In this document: positions 22,294 to 29,292 of the stretch, piece after piece
How the letters are laid out: each line of letters starts with the position of its first letter
Numbering within the stretch: the first letter of the stretch is position 1
NCBI GenBank assembly: GCA_025354065.1
Contig: JANXNM010000581.1
Location: 1-29,292 of the forward strand
Reading direction: 5' to 3'
Length of the DNA stretch: 29,292 nucleotides
Source of the DNA: Synechococcales cyanobacterium 340R_concoct_173_sub
GTDB taxonomy: Bacteria > Cyanobacteriota > Cyanobacteriia > Leptolyngbyales > Leptolyngbyaceae
The notes under the pieces: model-generated
Told to the model about the DNA's origin: nothing
The model's database searches: none
What the model saw: the letters and a program-made list of their open reading frames with translations, nothing else
Translations under genes and position numbers: made by a program

Positions 22294-22527
22294 ACAGAAC
22301 GTTACTAACTTAACTAAAACGGGAGCAACTGCGATCGCCAGTGCAAATATTGGCTACTATGGTTAAATTTCTAAACATCTAGCAATTCAGGGGGAAGTGA
22401 TGTCAGTAATTTATCCGATGCAGTTCTTAGATTACCCGATTCGGGGGATTCCGCTTTCAGATCATTCGGAGAGTCAACGCAGGATTGTTGGATGGGAATG
22501 CGAAGGTAAAATTCTGTCCCATTCCCC
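22294..22527 (+). pseudogene. glcF 3'-end fragment (repeat copy B), overlapping antisense the kinase gene
   Basis: The second copy of the 234-bp repeat. In the glcF frame it reads NLTKTGATAIASANIGYYG and then a TAA at 22364-22366, so it is interrupted; the conserved cysteine of SANIGCY is replaced by tyrosine, and the normal glcF stop is also lost (TCAA for TTAA). It has no start or upstream glcF sequence. Its opposite strand is coding: it carries the end of the histidine kinase gene, including the last 36 codons of that gene, which are antisense to glcF. Confidence 0.9.
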
Positions 22528-24299
22528 AATTCGGAGCGATAGCCTAAGGTTCCGCCATGACGTTCTTCAATAATTCGCTGGCTAATGGGCAACCCTAGCC
22601 CAGTGCCTTGACCGATCGGTTTTGTCGTGAAAAATGGATTGAACATCTTCGATCGAATCGCCAAGGGAATCGGTGGGCCATCAGTCCAGATAGTCACTTC
22701 TACAGTTTTGTCATTCAGGTCATGCTTAGTGTTAATGCGTAGAGTTGGTGAAGTAGAGTTATTTGCCTCTAGACTATCGATCGCATTGTTCAGTAAATGC
22801 AAAAACACTTGATTTAGTTCATCAGCATAACATTCAATTTTTGGAAATTTATCATACTTTTTTATCACTTGAATCTGGATACTCCGAGGGGATTGAGTCA
22901 GACGATAGTTTAATACAAAAAGTGTACTGTCTAGCCCTTCATGTAAATCCACCTTTTTTAAACCACCCTCATCCAAGCGACTAAAATTTCGTAAGGTCAA
23001 AATCAATTGACGAATTCGATCGGCACCTGTTTTCATTGAATTTAAGACTTTCGGAAAATCATCTCGAATATAGTCTAATTCTAAATCACCCACTAATGCC
23101 TCAAGTGTCCGATCGGGCTTTGGATATTGGACTTGATAAGCACTCACAATACTAAATAAATCCCGAGAATAGTTTTGGGCATAGGTAATATTTCCATAGA
23201 TAAAACTAATAGGATTATTGATTTCATGGGCGAGTCCAGCGACCAATTGTCCTAAACTACTCATTTTTTCGGTTTGCACTAATTGAGTTTGAGCTTGTTT
23301 AAGTTCGCTTAGAATATGTTCTAACGCCTCAGTACGATCGCGCACTCTTAATTCTAAATTCTCATTGACGATCGCTAGATCTTCTTGAGTCTGACGCTTT
23401 TCAGCTATCGTTGCTAACATCAAAAATGTAGTTAAGGTAATGGTGCCCATGAAGCTTTGAAGCAATACTAATGAACCATTCAACGACGATCGTAAAAATG
23501 GTCCTCGCCCCATCGCCGTTGCCAGCACCGTCATCAGCGTCACTGCGACCACGCCAAATGTTGCCCCGTAGTCCCCCAGCCGAATGGCCGCCCAAAGCAA
23601 TCCCGGTAAGACCAAGTACTGAAGCGGATAGTCTGATAAAAAAGTAAACCCGCTCAATAGTCCAAACCCTAGCAATAACAAGCCAAGATCCCATGATCGA
23701 TCCCAATCCATTTGTCGCCATCGAAACCGCTGCCAGCTCACTAACATTGGCATCCCGATAATCACACTAAGCGCATCACCAATCCACCATGTTTTCCAAA
23801 TCTCAGCAGACAATGCCCAAGGTACAATACCCAATAGCACCATATACACTAGCGATAATGTTGGTGTAATAACTGGAATGACCAATCCGATGGCAATGAA
23901 CACTATCACATTACGAACCCGATCGAGAATCTGCCCAACAGAAGAAACGCGTAAAAGATTCGCGCCGATTACTGTCGTTAGAATTGCAATGACTGTTTGA
24001 ATTAAACTCGTAAAAAGAGCCTTTTCAGGAGTTAAGTTTTTCGTGAGAACGTCAAAATTGGTAATAAAATTTGCGATCGCAATACCTGGTATTAAATGAT
24101 TACCACCGAGATATAGAGTTGCCCAAGCGATCGGTGCTGGAATCCAGATGGGCGTAATACTAGGCGAATTGGGCAATGCGAGGCCCATAGAAAGATGTGC
24201 TGATTTGTAGTAAGCAAGTCCTGTAAGAACCATCATCAACCAAGTTATAGGCTGACGGTAAATGTACCAAAAATTGCGATCGGGTAAAATCCTAGCCAT
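22371..24299 (-). CDS. MASE1-type membrane sensor histidine kinase with extended C-terminus
   Basis: 642 residues. Residues 1-300 contain about eight to ten hydrophobic helices of the MASE1 integral-membrane sensor type (GLALPNSPSITPIWIPAPIA near the start). A coiled coil (305-345) leads to the HisKA dimerisation domain: H-box GLAHEINNP with phospho-accepting H358. The ATPase domain shows the N-box NQVFLHLLNNAIDSLE (496-511) and the G2 loop GTGLGLPISQ (565-574). The G1 box reads TDGPPIP (539-545) where DNGPGIP is expected. Signal unknown; no response regulator is adjacent. The usual end of the fold is at IPIQQS (606); the remaining 36 residues are read from antisense glcF sequence. Confidence 0.9.
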   Translation of the reverse strand: MARILPDRNFWYIYRQPITWLMMVLTGLAYYKSAHLSMGLALPNSPSITPIWIPAPIAWATLYLGGNHLIPGIAIANFITNFDVLTKNLTPEKALFTSLIQTVIAILTTVIGANLLRVSSVGQILDRVRNVIVFIAIGLVIPVITPTLSLVYMVLLGIVPWALSAEIWKTWWIGDALSVIIGMPMLVSWQRFRWRQMDWDRSWDLGLLLLGFGLLSGFTFLSDYPLQYLVLPGLLWAAIRLGDYGATFGVVAVTLMTVLATAMGRGPFLRSSLNGSLVLLQSFMGTITLTTFLMLATIAEKRQTQEDLAIVNENLELRVRDRTEALEHILSELKQAQTQLVQTEKMSSLGQLVAGLAHEINNPISFIYGNITYAQNYSRDLFSIVSAYQVQYPKPDRTLEALVGDLELDYIRDDFPKVLNSMKTGADRIRQLILTLRNFSRLDEGGLKKVDLHEGLDSTLFVLNYRLTQSPRSIQIQVIKKYDKFPKIECYADELNQVFLHLLNNAIDSLEANNSTSPTLRINTKHDLNDKTVEVTIWTDGPPIPLAIRSKMFNPFFTTKPIGQGTGLGLPISQRIIEERHGGTLGYRSELGNGTEFYLRIPIQQSCVDSPNDLKAESPESGNLRTASDKLLTSLPPELLDV

Positions 24300-24400
24300 T
24301 TTGAATATAGCCCATCAAACAGAATAAATGCACTCCGTTTAGTATGCCCGTTTTTTGTATTAATCTAGAAATTAATGCCTCAGATGATCAAATAAAAGAA

Positions 24401-25729
24401 CTAGACTTTCGGGTACTGGGCGACAATCCGGGGCGCTTTGCCTGTTAATCCTTGCATGTGCCGTAGAACTAAAGACCGAATAGGAGAAATATCTTGCAAG
24501 ATCCACAAAGATAAGTGTCGGATCAGTACGATCGGCCAGATTTTGTTAGAAAAAACACGAGTTAATGTATCGGTCAATCCTAATACCAGTAAATTTTCCC
24601 CCATTCTCCACCGTTCGTACTGCTTTAAAACAGCAAGACTGGCAAAATCTTCATCCCGATTTAGTGCATTCTGCATCACATTTACTAGTGCCGCCGCATC
24701 TCGGATTCCTAAATTAATTCCCTGACCGCCCACTGGATGACAACAATGCGCCGCATCCCCAATTAGAGCAAGTCCCGGTTTCACATATCGAGTGCTGTGC
24801 AGGAGCCGAACTGGAAACACAGACGGCTTACCTACCAAGGTCAATTTGCCCATATGGTCGCCATAGCGCGATCGCAGTTCTGTCATAAACTCATCCGGCT
24901 TAAGCGTCAACATCCTATTGGCAACGGCCCGAGGCGCAGTCCAAACAATGCGACACAACCCATTGGGTAAGGGCAAAATTGCAAAGGGACCATCGGGTTG
25001 AAAGCGTTCGTAGGCGATTTGGTTATGGGGATGCTCAGGTTGAATGAAGGCAACGATGCAGGATTGCCAGTATTGCCAACCAAACGTAGAGATATTGGCG
25101 GCTTGGCGCAGGGCCGATCGACTCCCATCGGCAGCAATCACGAGTTTGGCGGAAAGGGTTTGTGCACTGTTGTGAGAACTCGTCTGTGCAAATTTAACGA
25201 TGGTCCGATTGCCCGTCTTAACCGTCTCTATGACCGTCGCTGGACAAATACGATCGACATTGGGTAAGGCGTTCAGCCCGTATTCTAAGGCTTCTAATAA
25301 AACACGATGCTCCGCTACATAGCCAATCGTTTCACGGCCTAGATCTTGGGGTAAAAACTTCACCACTTTGCCATAGTCGCCGTCAGAGAGTTGAACCGAT
25401 CGGTAGGTTTCCACTTGAGGTCGGATACGTTGCCAAAGTCCTAACTCTTCAAAAACTTTTACTGATAGCAAATTGACAGAATAAGCTTGTCCCCGATCGC
25501 TAGCCATCGACTGAGCTTGGGCTTCAACAACAGCCACCTTCAATCCCGCTTGGCCTAGCGCACATGCCGCGACATTACCGACAATCCCGCCCCCAACAAT
25601 GACGACATCATATTCACAGCCGTCTGTCTGCTCAACATCGGTTAGGTTGGGTGTTAAATGGCGATTTACGCTGTAATCAAGATCGCGATAGGTCAGTTCA
25701 TGGTCAGTGACGATCGGTGCGGTTTGCAT
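24401..25729 (-). CDS. FAD-dependent hydroxylase, UbiH/COQ6 family
   Basis: 442 residues, a group A flavoprotein monooxygenase. Motifs in order: N-terminal Rossmann VVIVGGGIVGNVAACALGQ (42-60) with E69 closing the second strand; the middle motif VIAADGSRSALRQAA; and the FAD motif LIGDAAHCCHPVGGQGINLG followed by a helix. It matches the UbiH/UbiF/VisC/COQ6 group, which hydroxylates quinone precursors; in cyanobacteria a related enzyme has been linked to plastoquinone or tocopherol metabolism, so a role in prenylquinone synthesis is a reasonable inference. The N-terminal 35 residues precede the Rossmann fold and are not typical. It lies 101 bp upstream of the kinase gene on the same strand and has its own spacer with a hairpin upstream (25894-25928). 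Confidence 0.88.
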   Translation of the reverse strand: MQTAPIVTDHELTYRDLDYSVNRHLTPNLTDVEQTDGCEYDVVIVGGGIVGNVAACALGQAGLKVAVVEAQAQSMASDRGQAYSVNLLSVKVFEELGLWQRIRPQVETYRSVQLSDGDYGKVVKFLPQDLGRETIGYVAEHRVLLEALEYGLNALPNVDRICPATVIETVKTGNRTIVKFAQTSSHNSAQTLSAKLVIAADGSRSALRQAANISTFGWQYWQSCIVAFIQPEHPHNQIAYERFQPDGPFAILPLPNGLCRIVWTAPRAVANRMLTLKPDEFMTELRSRYGDHMGKLTLVGKPSVFPVRLLHSTRYVKPGLALIGDAAHCCHPVGGQGINLGIRDAAALVNVMQNALNRDEDFASLAVLKQYERWRMGENLLVLGLTDTLTRVFSNKIWPIVLIRHLSLWILQDISPIRSLVLRHMQGLTGKAPRIVAQYPKV

Positions 25730-25893
25730 TGCAGGATGTTAATCGAAAGATTAAAACGAGTTACATAACTATATATAGTACTGATTATCAGCGGAGTGCA
25801 AGCAGTTTTCTAGGTAGGATGCCGTCCAGTGTAGGTACAGGTGAACCGATCGGATGAAGATCAATACCTGAGTAATGGTGATAAGTAATGGTA

Positions 25894-25928
25894 ACAACTT
25901 TCGATCGCGTTGTGCAATTGAAAGTTGT
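25894..25928 (-). terminator. Hairpin between the unknown 426-residue gene and the FAD hydroxylase gene
   Basis: A perfect 9-bp stem: ACAACTTTC (25894-25902) pairs with GAAAGTTGT (25920-25928) around a 17-nt loop. On the minus strand it follows the 25988-27268 gene by 59 bp and is followed by TACCATTACTTATC. It may terminate that transcript. A direct pair AGTAATGGT lies just beside it (25871-25893). Confidence 0.5.
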
Positions 25929-25987
25929 CTTTAGGATCCACGCCCGATCGGGTCGAGACTCTGTACTTATATCCTGCCGTTAATTTT

Positions 25988-27268
25988 CTACCATTCGCCT
26001 AAATCTTCGTCTTCTATCTCAACGAATGTATCCGCGCTAGCATTCATATCTATACTAATGCTTGTAGTTGCGCCAATGCTGATTTCAGTAGCATCTAATT
26101 GATTTGAATCCATTTCACCTGATTCTTCAATGGTCAATCTAATTGTGCGTGAAAAGCCTTCACCATTTGAATCGCCTATTGTAATTTCCACCGTTTCACC
26201 ACAGAGCTGGTCCAATCGGCCTAGCAATCCCCGCAGATGAGGCGTACTGGCTCCAGTATCAACATACAACCGTTCAGAAAGTTGATTCATTTTGCGCCAA
26301 CTTCCATACAGTTTTGCGATCGCACCTTCTAGAATGCCAGATTGATTTACAAGTTCTGCGGCAGTATTCAAAACCCCTAACCGCAATGCTTCTTCAAGGG
26401 CCAGTTCTAAATCAACATTAGAATCATTTAATGCCTGAACTTGATTCGCCCCTTCCAAATATCGAGCCAAATATCGCGCTTCAGCCGTCACTTGTTTGAG
26501 AGTTCCAAGATCCGGACTTTCCGCCACTGCTTCGCGAATTGTATCTTGATGGACTTCTGGAAGCCGCTCCATCTGTTTGACTAAAGGCGCAATATATCGC
26601 GGTGGAATGCTTTGATCGGCGGCCTTGACGCGCAATTCCTCAGGAATCAAATCCGACGTCATGGCGACCCATTCATCCGAAAGTTGTTTGACTTCGCGGC
26701 GGGTAATGCGTTTGCCCTGCTTAGCGGAGTCAGCGATGACTTGCTGGACCTCCGTAGACGATTTGGCGGTCTCCATAAAGGCGCGCTTGGTGAATTTGTT
26801 AACGTCTTCAGCTTCAAGATAGCCCTCATCAATCATTCGATCGGCGCATTCGGCTAAATCAATTAAGCTGTAGGCTGTACTTTTACTAATTTCACGATCT
26901 TTTAACCAATTCAAAAAGCCAAGTCCTTTGCCCGGTTCCGAGGTACGTTCACGATCGCGCACAGCTCGCAAAATTTTGCCGCGCCATACATCAGTTTGCA
27001 AATCTAACCGATCGCATACTTGCCATGCCAGTTCGATTTGTTGCTGAAAGTCGTAGGCGCTAATTTCCGTGTCTTCCGGATCAGGAAGCTGTACGTCAAA
27101 GCTAATGGCTAATTTTTCTTCTAGAGCGGCTAGGTCCAGGACTGGCTCACCGTTAGCTTTCGGTTGCCGCACTTTTTTCGTGGCTTTCACGGGCGGCATA
27201 TCGAATTGAGCCTCAAATTGAGATGCTTTTGTTGAAGGCGTATCTGCCTGCGCTGCTGTCTGCACCAT
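25988..27268 (-). CDS. Conserved cyanobacterial protein of unknown function
   Basis: 426 residues, soluble, no membrane segment. Three regions are visible: a Lys/Pro-rich disordered N-terminus (1-45); a helical core (about 65-290) with FLNWLKDREISKSTAYSLID, RITRREVKQLSDEWVAMTSD and PPRYIAPLVKQMERLPEVHQ; and an acidic, Thr/Ser-rich C-terminus (about 370-426). The TAYSLIDLAE and RITRREVKQL segments have a helix-turn-helix-like look, comparable to ParB/KorB-type proteins, but I would not assert DNA binding. Similar proteins recur in cyanobacteria in my recollection, without function. ATG 27268 starts MVQTAAQADTPSTK. It has no obvious operon partner; 81 bp separate it from the M48 gene upstream. 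Confidence 0.72.
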   Translation of the reverse strand: MVQTAAQADTPSTKASQFEAQFDMPPVKATKKVRQPKANGEPVLDLAALEEKLAISFDVQLPDPEDTEISAYDFQQQIELAWQVCDRLDLQTDVWRGKILRAVRDRERTSEPGKGLGFLNWLKDREISKSTAYSLIDLAECADRMIDEGYLEAEDVNKFTKRAFMETAKSSTEVQQVIADSAKQGKRITRREVKQLSDEWVAMTSDLIPEELRVKAADQSIPPRYIAPLVKQMERLPEVHQDTIREAVAESPDLGTLKQVTAEARYLARYLEGANQVQALNDSNVDLELALEEALRLGVLNTAAELVNQSGILEGAIAKLYGSWRKMNQLSERLYVDTGASTPHLRGLLGRLDQLCGETVEITIGDSNGEGFSRTIRLTIEESGEMDSNQLDATEISIGATTSISIDMNASADTFVEIEDEDLGEW

Positions 27269-27349
27269 GTCTAGTCCCTCGTTCTGCTTTGCTCTAGCCG
27301 GAAATCATTATTGCATGGCTTGAGACCGTGATGGCTGATTGCATGGTGA

Positions 27350-28159
27350 TTAGGATTGAGAGATTTGAAGGGGAGATTTTTGTTTAATTGAATACTGCCG
27401 ATCGTGAATCAGGTTTTTTAAATGCCCAACGCGGCTAGCTGGGGCGGGATGACTGGCGAGGAGTGGAATATTTGAAAGGTCTTTAATTCGCTCGAAAAAT
27501 TCAATGGCTCCTGCAACATGACCATACTGTTTATAGAGCAAATCTAAACCAACCTCATCGGCTTGAATTTCTTGTTGTTGGGAAAACTGGGCACGACTAA
27601 TGGCTTCTATGCTGGTGGTGCCGATCGCAGCCACTGAACCAATGTCACCAAACAAACTCGAAAACACTATCTGAAGTAATAATGCATTGCCTAACCCACG
27701 CAAATGATCGCGGTTTTTAAAATGCCCCAATTCATGCCCTAGAATCATCATCAATTCATTTTCAGATTCGGCTTTGTCCAGTAACCCTTGATAAACTAGA
27801 ATCCGATCGCCAGGAATGGCTGCTGCATTAACAATAGGTTGATTGATATAAAGAATTTGGTAATTGCGATCGGGATTGCTGGGTGGAAGATGGGACTCTA
27901 GTTTATTTAAAAGATCATTCAGTTGATCTTGAGTTTTGCCGGGTTTCGCTTGTTGGTTATAAACCGGAAGAACCAAATTCCCCAATTGCTGTTCGACGCT
28001 TGGCGGAATCCACCAAACAATGGTGCTTCCTAAGGCAAATGTGCCCCAAATAATCGCCATCAAACTCGCGATACAAATTACAAAAAATTTGAAGAGATCG
28101 CGAGATTTTGGTTCAGGGTTTCGATCGCTATAGCTAGCAATGCCGGGAGGAAGTTGCAT
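27350..28159 (-). CDS. M48-family zinc metalloprotease
   Basis: 269 residues from ATG 28159. One transmembrane helix at about 23-48 anchors the enzyme. The zinc motif HEXXH is H142-E143-x2-H146 (ILGHELGHFKNRDH), and the third ligand is E197 in QQEIQADEVG. The typical late histidine-proline region is present (LLASHPAPASRVGHLKNL). The family includes HtpX and Oma1/BepA-type proteases working on membrane or envelope proteins. The frame stays open to 28252, overlapping the end of the AIM24 gene, but the extra residues are not family-like; ATG 28159 removes the overlap and leaves a 20-bp gap. No strong Shine-Dalgarno sequence. Confidence 0.9.
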   Translation of the reverse strand: MQLPPGIASYSDRNPEPKSRDLFKFFVICIASLMAIIWGTFALGSTIVWWIPPSVEQQLGNLVLPVYNQQAKPGKTQDQLNDLLNKLESHLPPSNPDRNYQILYINQPIVNAAAIPGDRILVYQGLLDKAESENELMMILGHELGHFKNRDHLRGLGNALLLQIVFSSLFGDIGSVAAIGTTSIEAISRAQFSQQQEIQADEVGLDLLYKQYGHVAGAIEFFERIKDLSNIPLLASHPAPASRVGHLKNLIHDRQYSIKQKSPLQISQS

Positions 28160-28179
28160 ATGAAAACGTGGTGAATTAG

Positions 28180-28869
28180 TTAGTCTGATTTGACAGGACG
28201 GAATGGATGGAGAAAATTGATTAATGATCCCAAATGGCGAGTTTGAATCCACAATTTACCCTGCCCACTAAAGCGACAAACTAACCCTTCTCCGCCAAAT
28301 ATACTAGTTTTGAGACTCTTAAATGAAAGTCCACCTAGCATTTCAACGTTATAGCTCAAGGTATCTTCAAAGGCGACTATGTAGCCCGTATCTACAATAT
28401 ACGATCCATTGACTGGGATTTCTAAGATTGCACCATAAGAACTAAACCAAACATCGCCATTGCCACTTGCTTTAATTAAAAAGAGTGATTCACCACTGAA
28501 AAATCCTTTCATCCCCTGAAATTTTGTGTCTATTGTAATATTAGGATCTGCGGCAACAAAGCCACTGGATTGGATAAAAAGCGATCGATCGGTCTGGCAA
28601 CGATAATGGGACAAATCGCCAGGAACACCGGGAGAAAGCACCAGTTCGCCAGGTTTTTCGGTTGCCGTGAATTCGCTCAAAAACAAAGATTCTCCACCAA
28701 ACATACGGCCAACACTTTTCATAATGCCACCACGCATTTTAGATTTCATGGTGATATGACTATCCATTGCAGCCATGGCTCCGGCTTCGACAATAAGACT
28801 TTGATTAGCGGCAAGCTTGACGTGCAAGGATGCGTACGCAGGAGAATGTTCGATGTCGTAGGTATACAT
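28180..28869 (-). CDS. AIM24-family (TIGR00266-like) protein
   Basis: 229 residues, all-beta, no membrane segment. The family repeat structure is clear: GAMAAMDSHITMKSKMRGG, GGESLFLSEFTATEKPGELV, MKGFFSGESLFLIKASGNGD, YIVDTGYIVAFEDTLSYNVE and GGEGLVCRFSGQGKLWIQTR. The [FG]SGESLF and GGEGLVCRFSG motifs mark the AIM24/TRAP-like fold seen in yeast mitochondrial Aim24 and bacterial homologues; molecular function is unknown. The start ATG 28869 has no Shine-Dalgarno sequence: the bases upstream of it are a heptamer tandem repeat (28870-28925). It is followed in order of transcription by the M48 gene and preceded by a paralogous gene, 54 bp away. Confidence 0.87.
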   Translation of the reverse strand: MYTYDIEHSPAYASLHVKLAANQSLIVEAGAMAAMDSHITMKSKMRGGIMKSVGRMFGGESLFLSEFTATEKPGELVLSPGVPGDLSHYRCQTDRSLFIQSSGFVAADPNITIDTKFQGMKGFFSGESLFLIKASGNGDVWFSSYGAILEIPVNGSYIVDTGYIVAFEDTLSYNVEMLGGLSFKSLKTSIFGGEGLVCRFSGQGKLWIQTRHLGSLINFLHPFRPVKSD

Positions 28870-28925
28870 GTGAATTATGAGTTGTGAATTATGAGTTGTG
28901 AATTATGAATTGTGGATTTGGGATT
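28870..28925. repeat. Eight heptamer repeats between the two AIM24 genes
   Basis: Units of the form [GA]TG[AG][AG]TT: GTGAATT ATGAGTT, repeated twice, then GTGAATT ATGAATT, then GTGGATT and a degenerate TGGGATT. Each unit ends in TT; the period is 7 (14 for the alternating pair). The array spans the whole spacer, from the ATG of one gene to within the stop of the other. It matches the heptameric STRR type described for cyanobacteria. Confidence 0.9.
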
Positions 28926-29292
28926 AACGTGGGGGAAGTTGACTGCCTATCTCTTTGCCGAAGGAGCCGGGGTTGTGGGTTTGGCAGTAGAGTTTGCCTT
29001 TTCCACTGAAACGACAGACTAAGCCTTCGCCGCCGAAAATGGCTCCCCACCAACTGGCATTGGCTTTGCTAATACGGAAGCTGAGGCTGTCTTCAAAGGC
29101 GACAATATGCCCGGTATCGACGACATATTCACCGTCTACATCAATTTCGTAGATGCCCCCGAACGCATTGATTAAGACAATTCCATTCCCGCTGATTTTG
29201 AGCCAAAAAATTGACTCACCGCTGAAAAATCCTTTGAAGCCTTGAAAGCCAAGTTCTAAATCTACGCCCGGTGTGCTGGCCAAGTATCCGGT
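28924..29292 (-). CDS. AIM24-family protein, paralogue (partial at right edge)
   Basis: The frame is open to the end of the window and reads TGYLASTPGVDLELGFQGFK at the edge, so the gene begins outside; the TTG at 29283 is not a start. About 122 residues are visible: FKGFFSGESIFWLKISGNGI, YVVDTGHIVAFEDSLSF and FGGEGLVCRFSGKGKLYCQT. They align closely along their length with the C-terminal half of the gene at 28180-28869, including VDTG[YH]IVAFED and GGEGLVCRFSG, so the two are tandem paralogues. The ends differ (GSFGKEIGSQLPPR here). Cyanobacteria often have two or three such genes in a row, which suggests further copies beyond the edge. Confidence 0.87.
   Translation of the reverse strand, partial: TGYLASTPGVDLELGFQGFKGFFSGESIFWLKISGNGIVLINAFGGIYEIDVDGEYVVDTGHIVAFEDSLSFRISKANASWWGAIFGGEGLVCRFSGKGKLYCQTHNPGSFGKEIGSQLPPR

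Noticed and set aside
22294..22527. IS element or phage attachment site as explanation of the 234-bp repeats
   Set aside because: There is no transposase or integrase between the copies, no terminal inverted repeats were seen, and the repeats are ordinary coding sequence of the flanking genes.
25943..25954. CCCGATCGGG palindrome as an operator
   Set aside because: CGATCG-centred palindromes are scattered through the whole window as HIP1-like sites, so this one is not distinctive.
28160..28252. Longer M48 protease start overlapping the AIM24 gene
   Set aside because: The extra residues are polar and unlike the family; ATG 28159 gives a normal N-terminus and avoids a 73-bp overlap.
1..29292. 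tRNA, rRNA, tmRNA genes
   Set aside because: No T-loop GGTTCGANTCC context with a fitting acceptor stem, and no rRNA-like conserved tracts were seen by eye on either strand.

Overview
The window is a stretch of cyanobacterial chromosome. This rests on the very frequent CGATCG core, with full HIP1 octamers (GCGATCGC) for example at 739-746, 1893-1900 and 6607-6614, and on several families largely confined to cyanobacteria (DUF2605, DUF2973, DUF3727, the two-motif manganese exporter, the cyanobacterial GNAT and CofE-like proteins). I cannot name the genus. Coding density is high. There are no rRNA, tRNA, IS, CRISPR or prophage genes that I can see.

Layout. 1-4.3 kb: tail of a CsgG-like lipoprotein gene, a TPMT/HOL-type methyltransferase, the translation-associated ATPase YchF, a small acidic protein, an exported TPR protein, and an inward-facing Uma2-type nuclease gene. 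4.3-6.5 kb, minus strand: a membrane-linked P-loop GTPase with the cyanobacterial pair DUF2973 and DUF2605. 6.5-8.9 kb, plus strand: an exported dienelactone-hydrolase-like enzyme (followed by a clean hairpin) and an AI-2E/PerM-type permease. 8.9-11.2 kb, minus strand: miaB, a 48-residue small ORF and an Mnx/PAM71-type manganese exporter. A 215-bp divergent promoter region with a two-turn direct repeat leads to a small plus-strand membrane protein.

11.7-18.7 kb, minus strand: a cell-envelope and DNA-repair block. The order of transcription is SpoIID/LytB protein, CofE-like protein, GNAT protein, ruvX (its ATG directly abuts the GNAT stop), DUF3727, a hairpin, mltG and the HAD phosphatase yqeG. 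MltG and the SpoIID protein both act on peptidoglycan; the others are syntenic companions. 18.7-19.7 kb is a gene-poor gap with decayed-looking ORF pieces and a tandem repeat.

19.7-25.7 kb: an AlkB-like dioxygenase and glcF (plus strand), then a Rieske ferredoxin, a MASE1-type histidine kinase and a UbiH/COQ6-type FAD hydroxylase (minus strand). The most unusual structure is here. The glcF/kinase convergent junction is present twice, as two ungapped 234-bp direct copies (36 mismatches by hand count, about 85% identity) that bracket the Rieske gene. Because of this the kinase has lost its ancestral stop and reads 36 codons into antisense glcF sequence. 26-29.3 kb, minus strand: a conserved cyanobacterial protein of unknown function, an M48 metalloprotease, and two tandem AIM24-family genes separated by heptamer repeats; the second AIM24 gene runs off the right edge.

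The window also carries many short tandem repeats (7, 16, 18 and 21 bp units), several of them inside or touching genes. I did not find a convincing new defence or mobile system. The strongest leads are the duplicated glcF/kinase junction and the repeat upstream of the manganese exporter.
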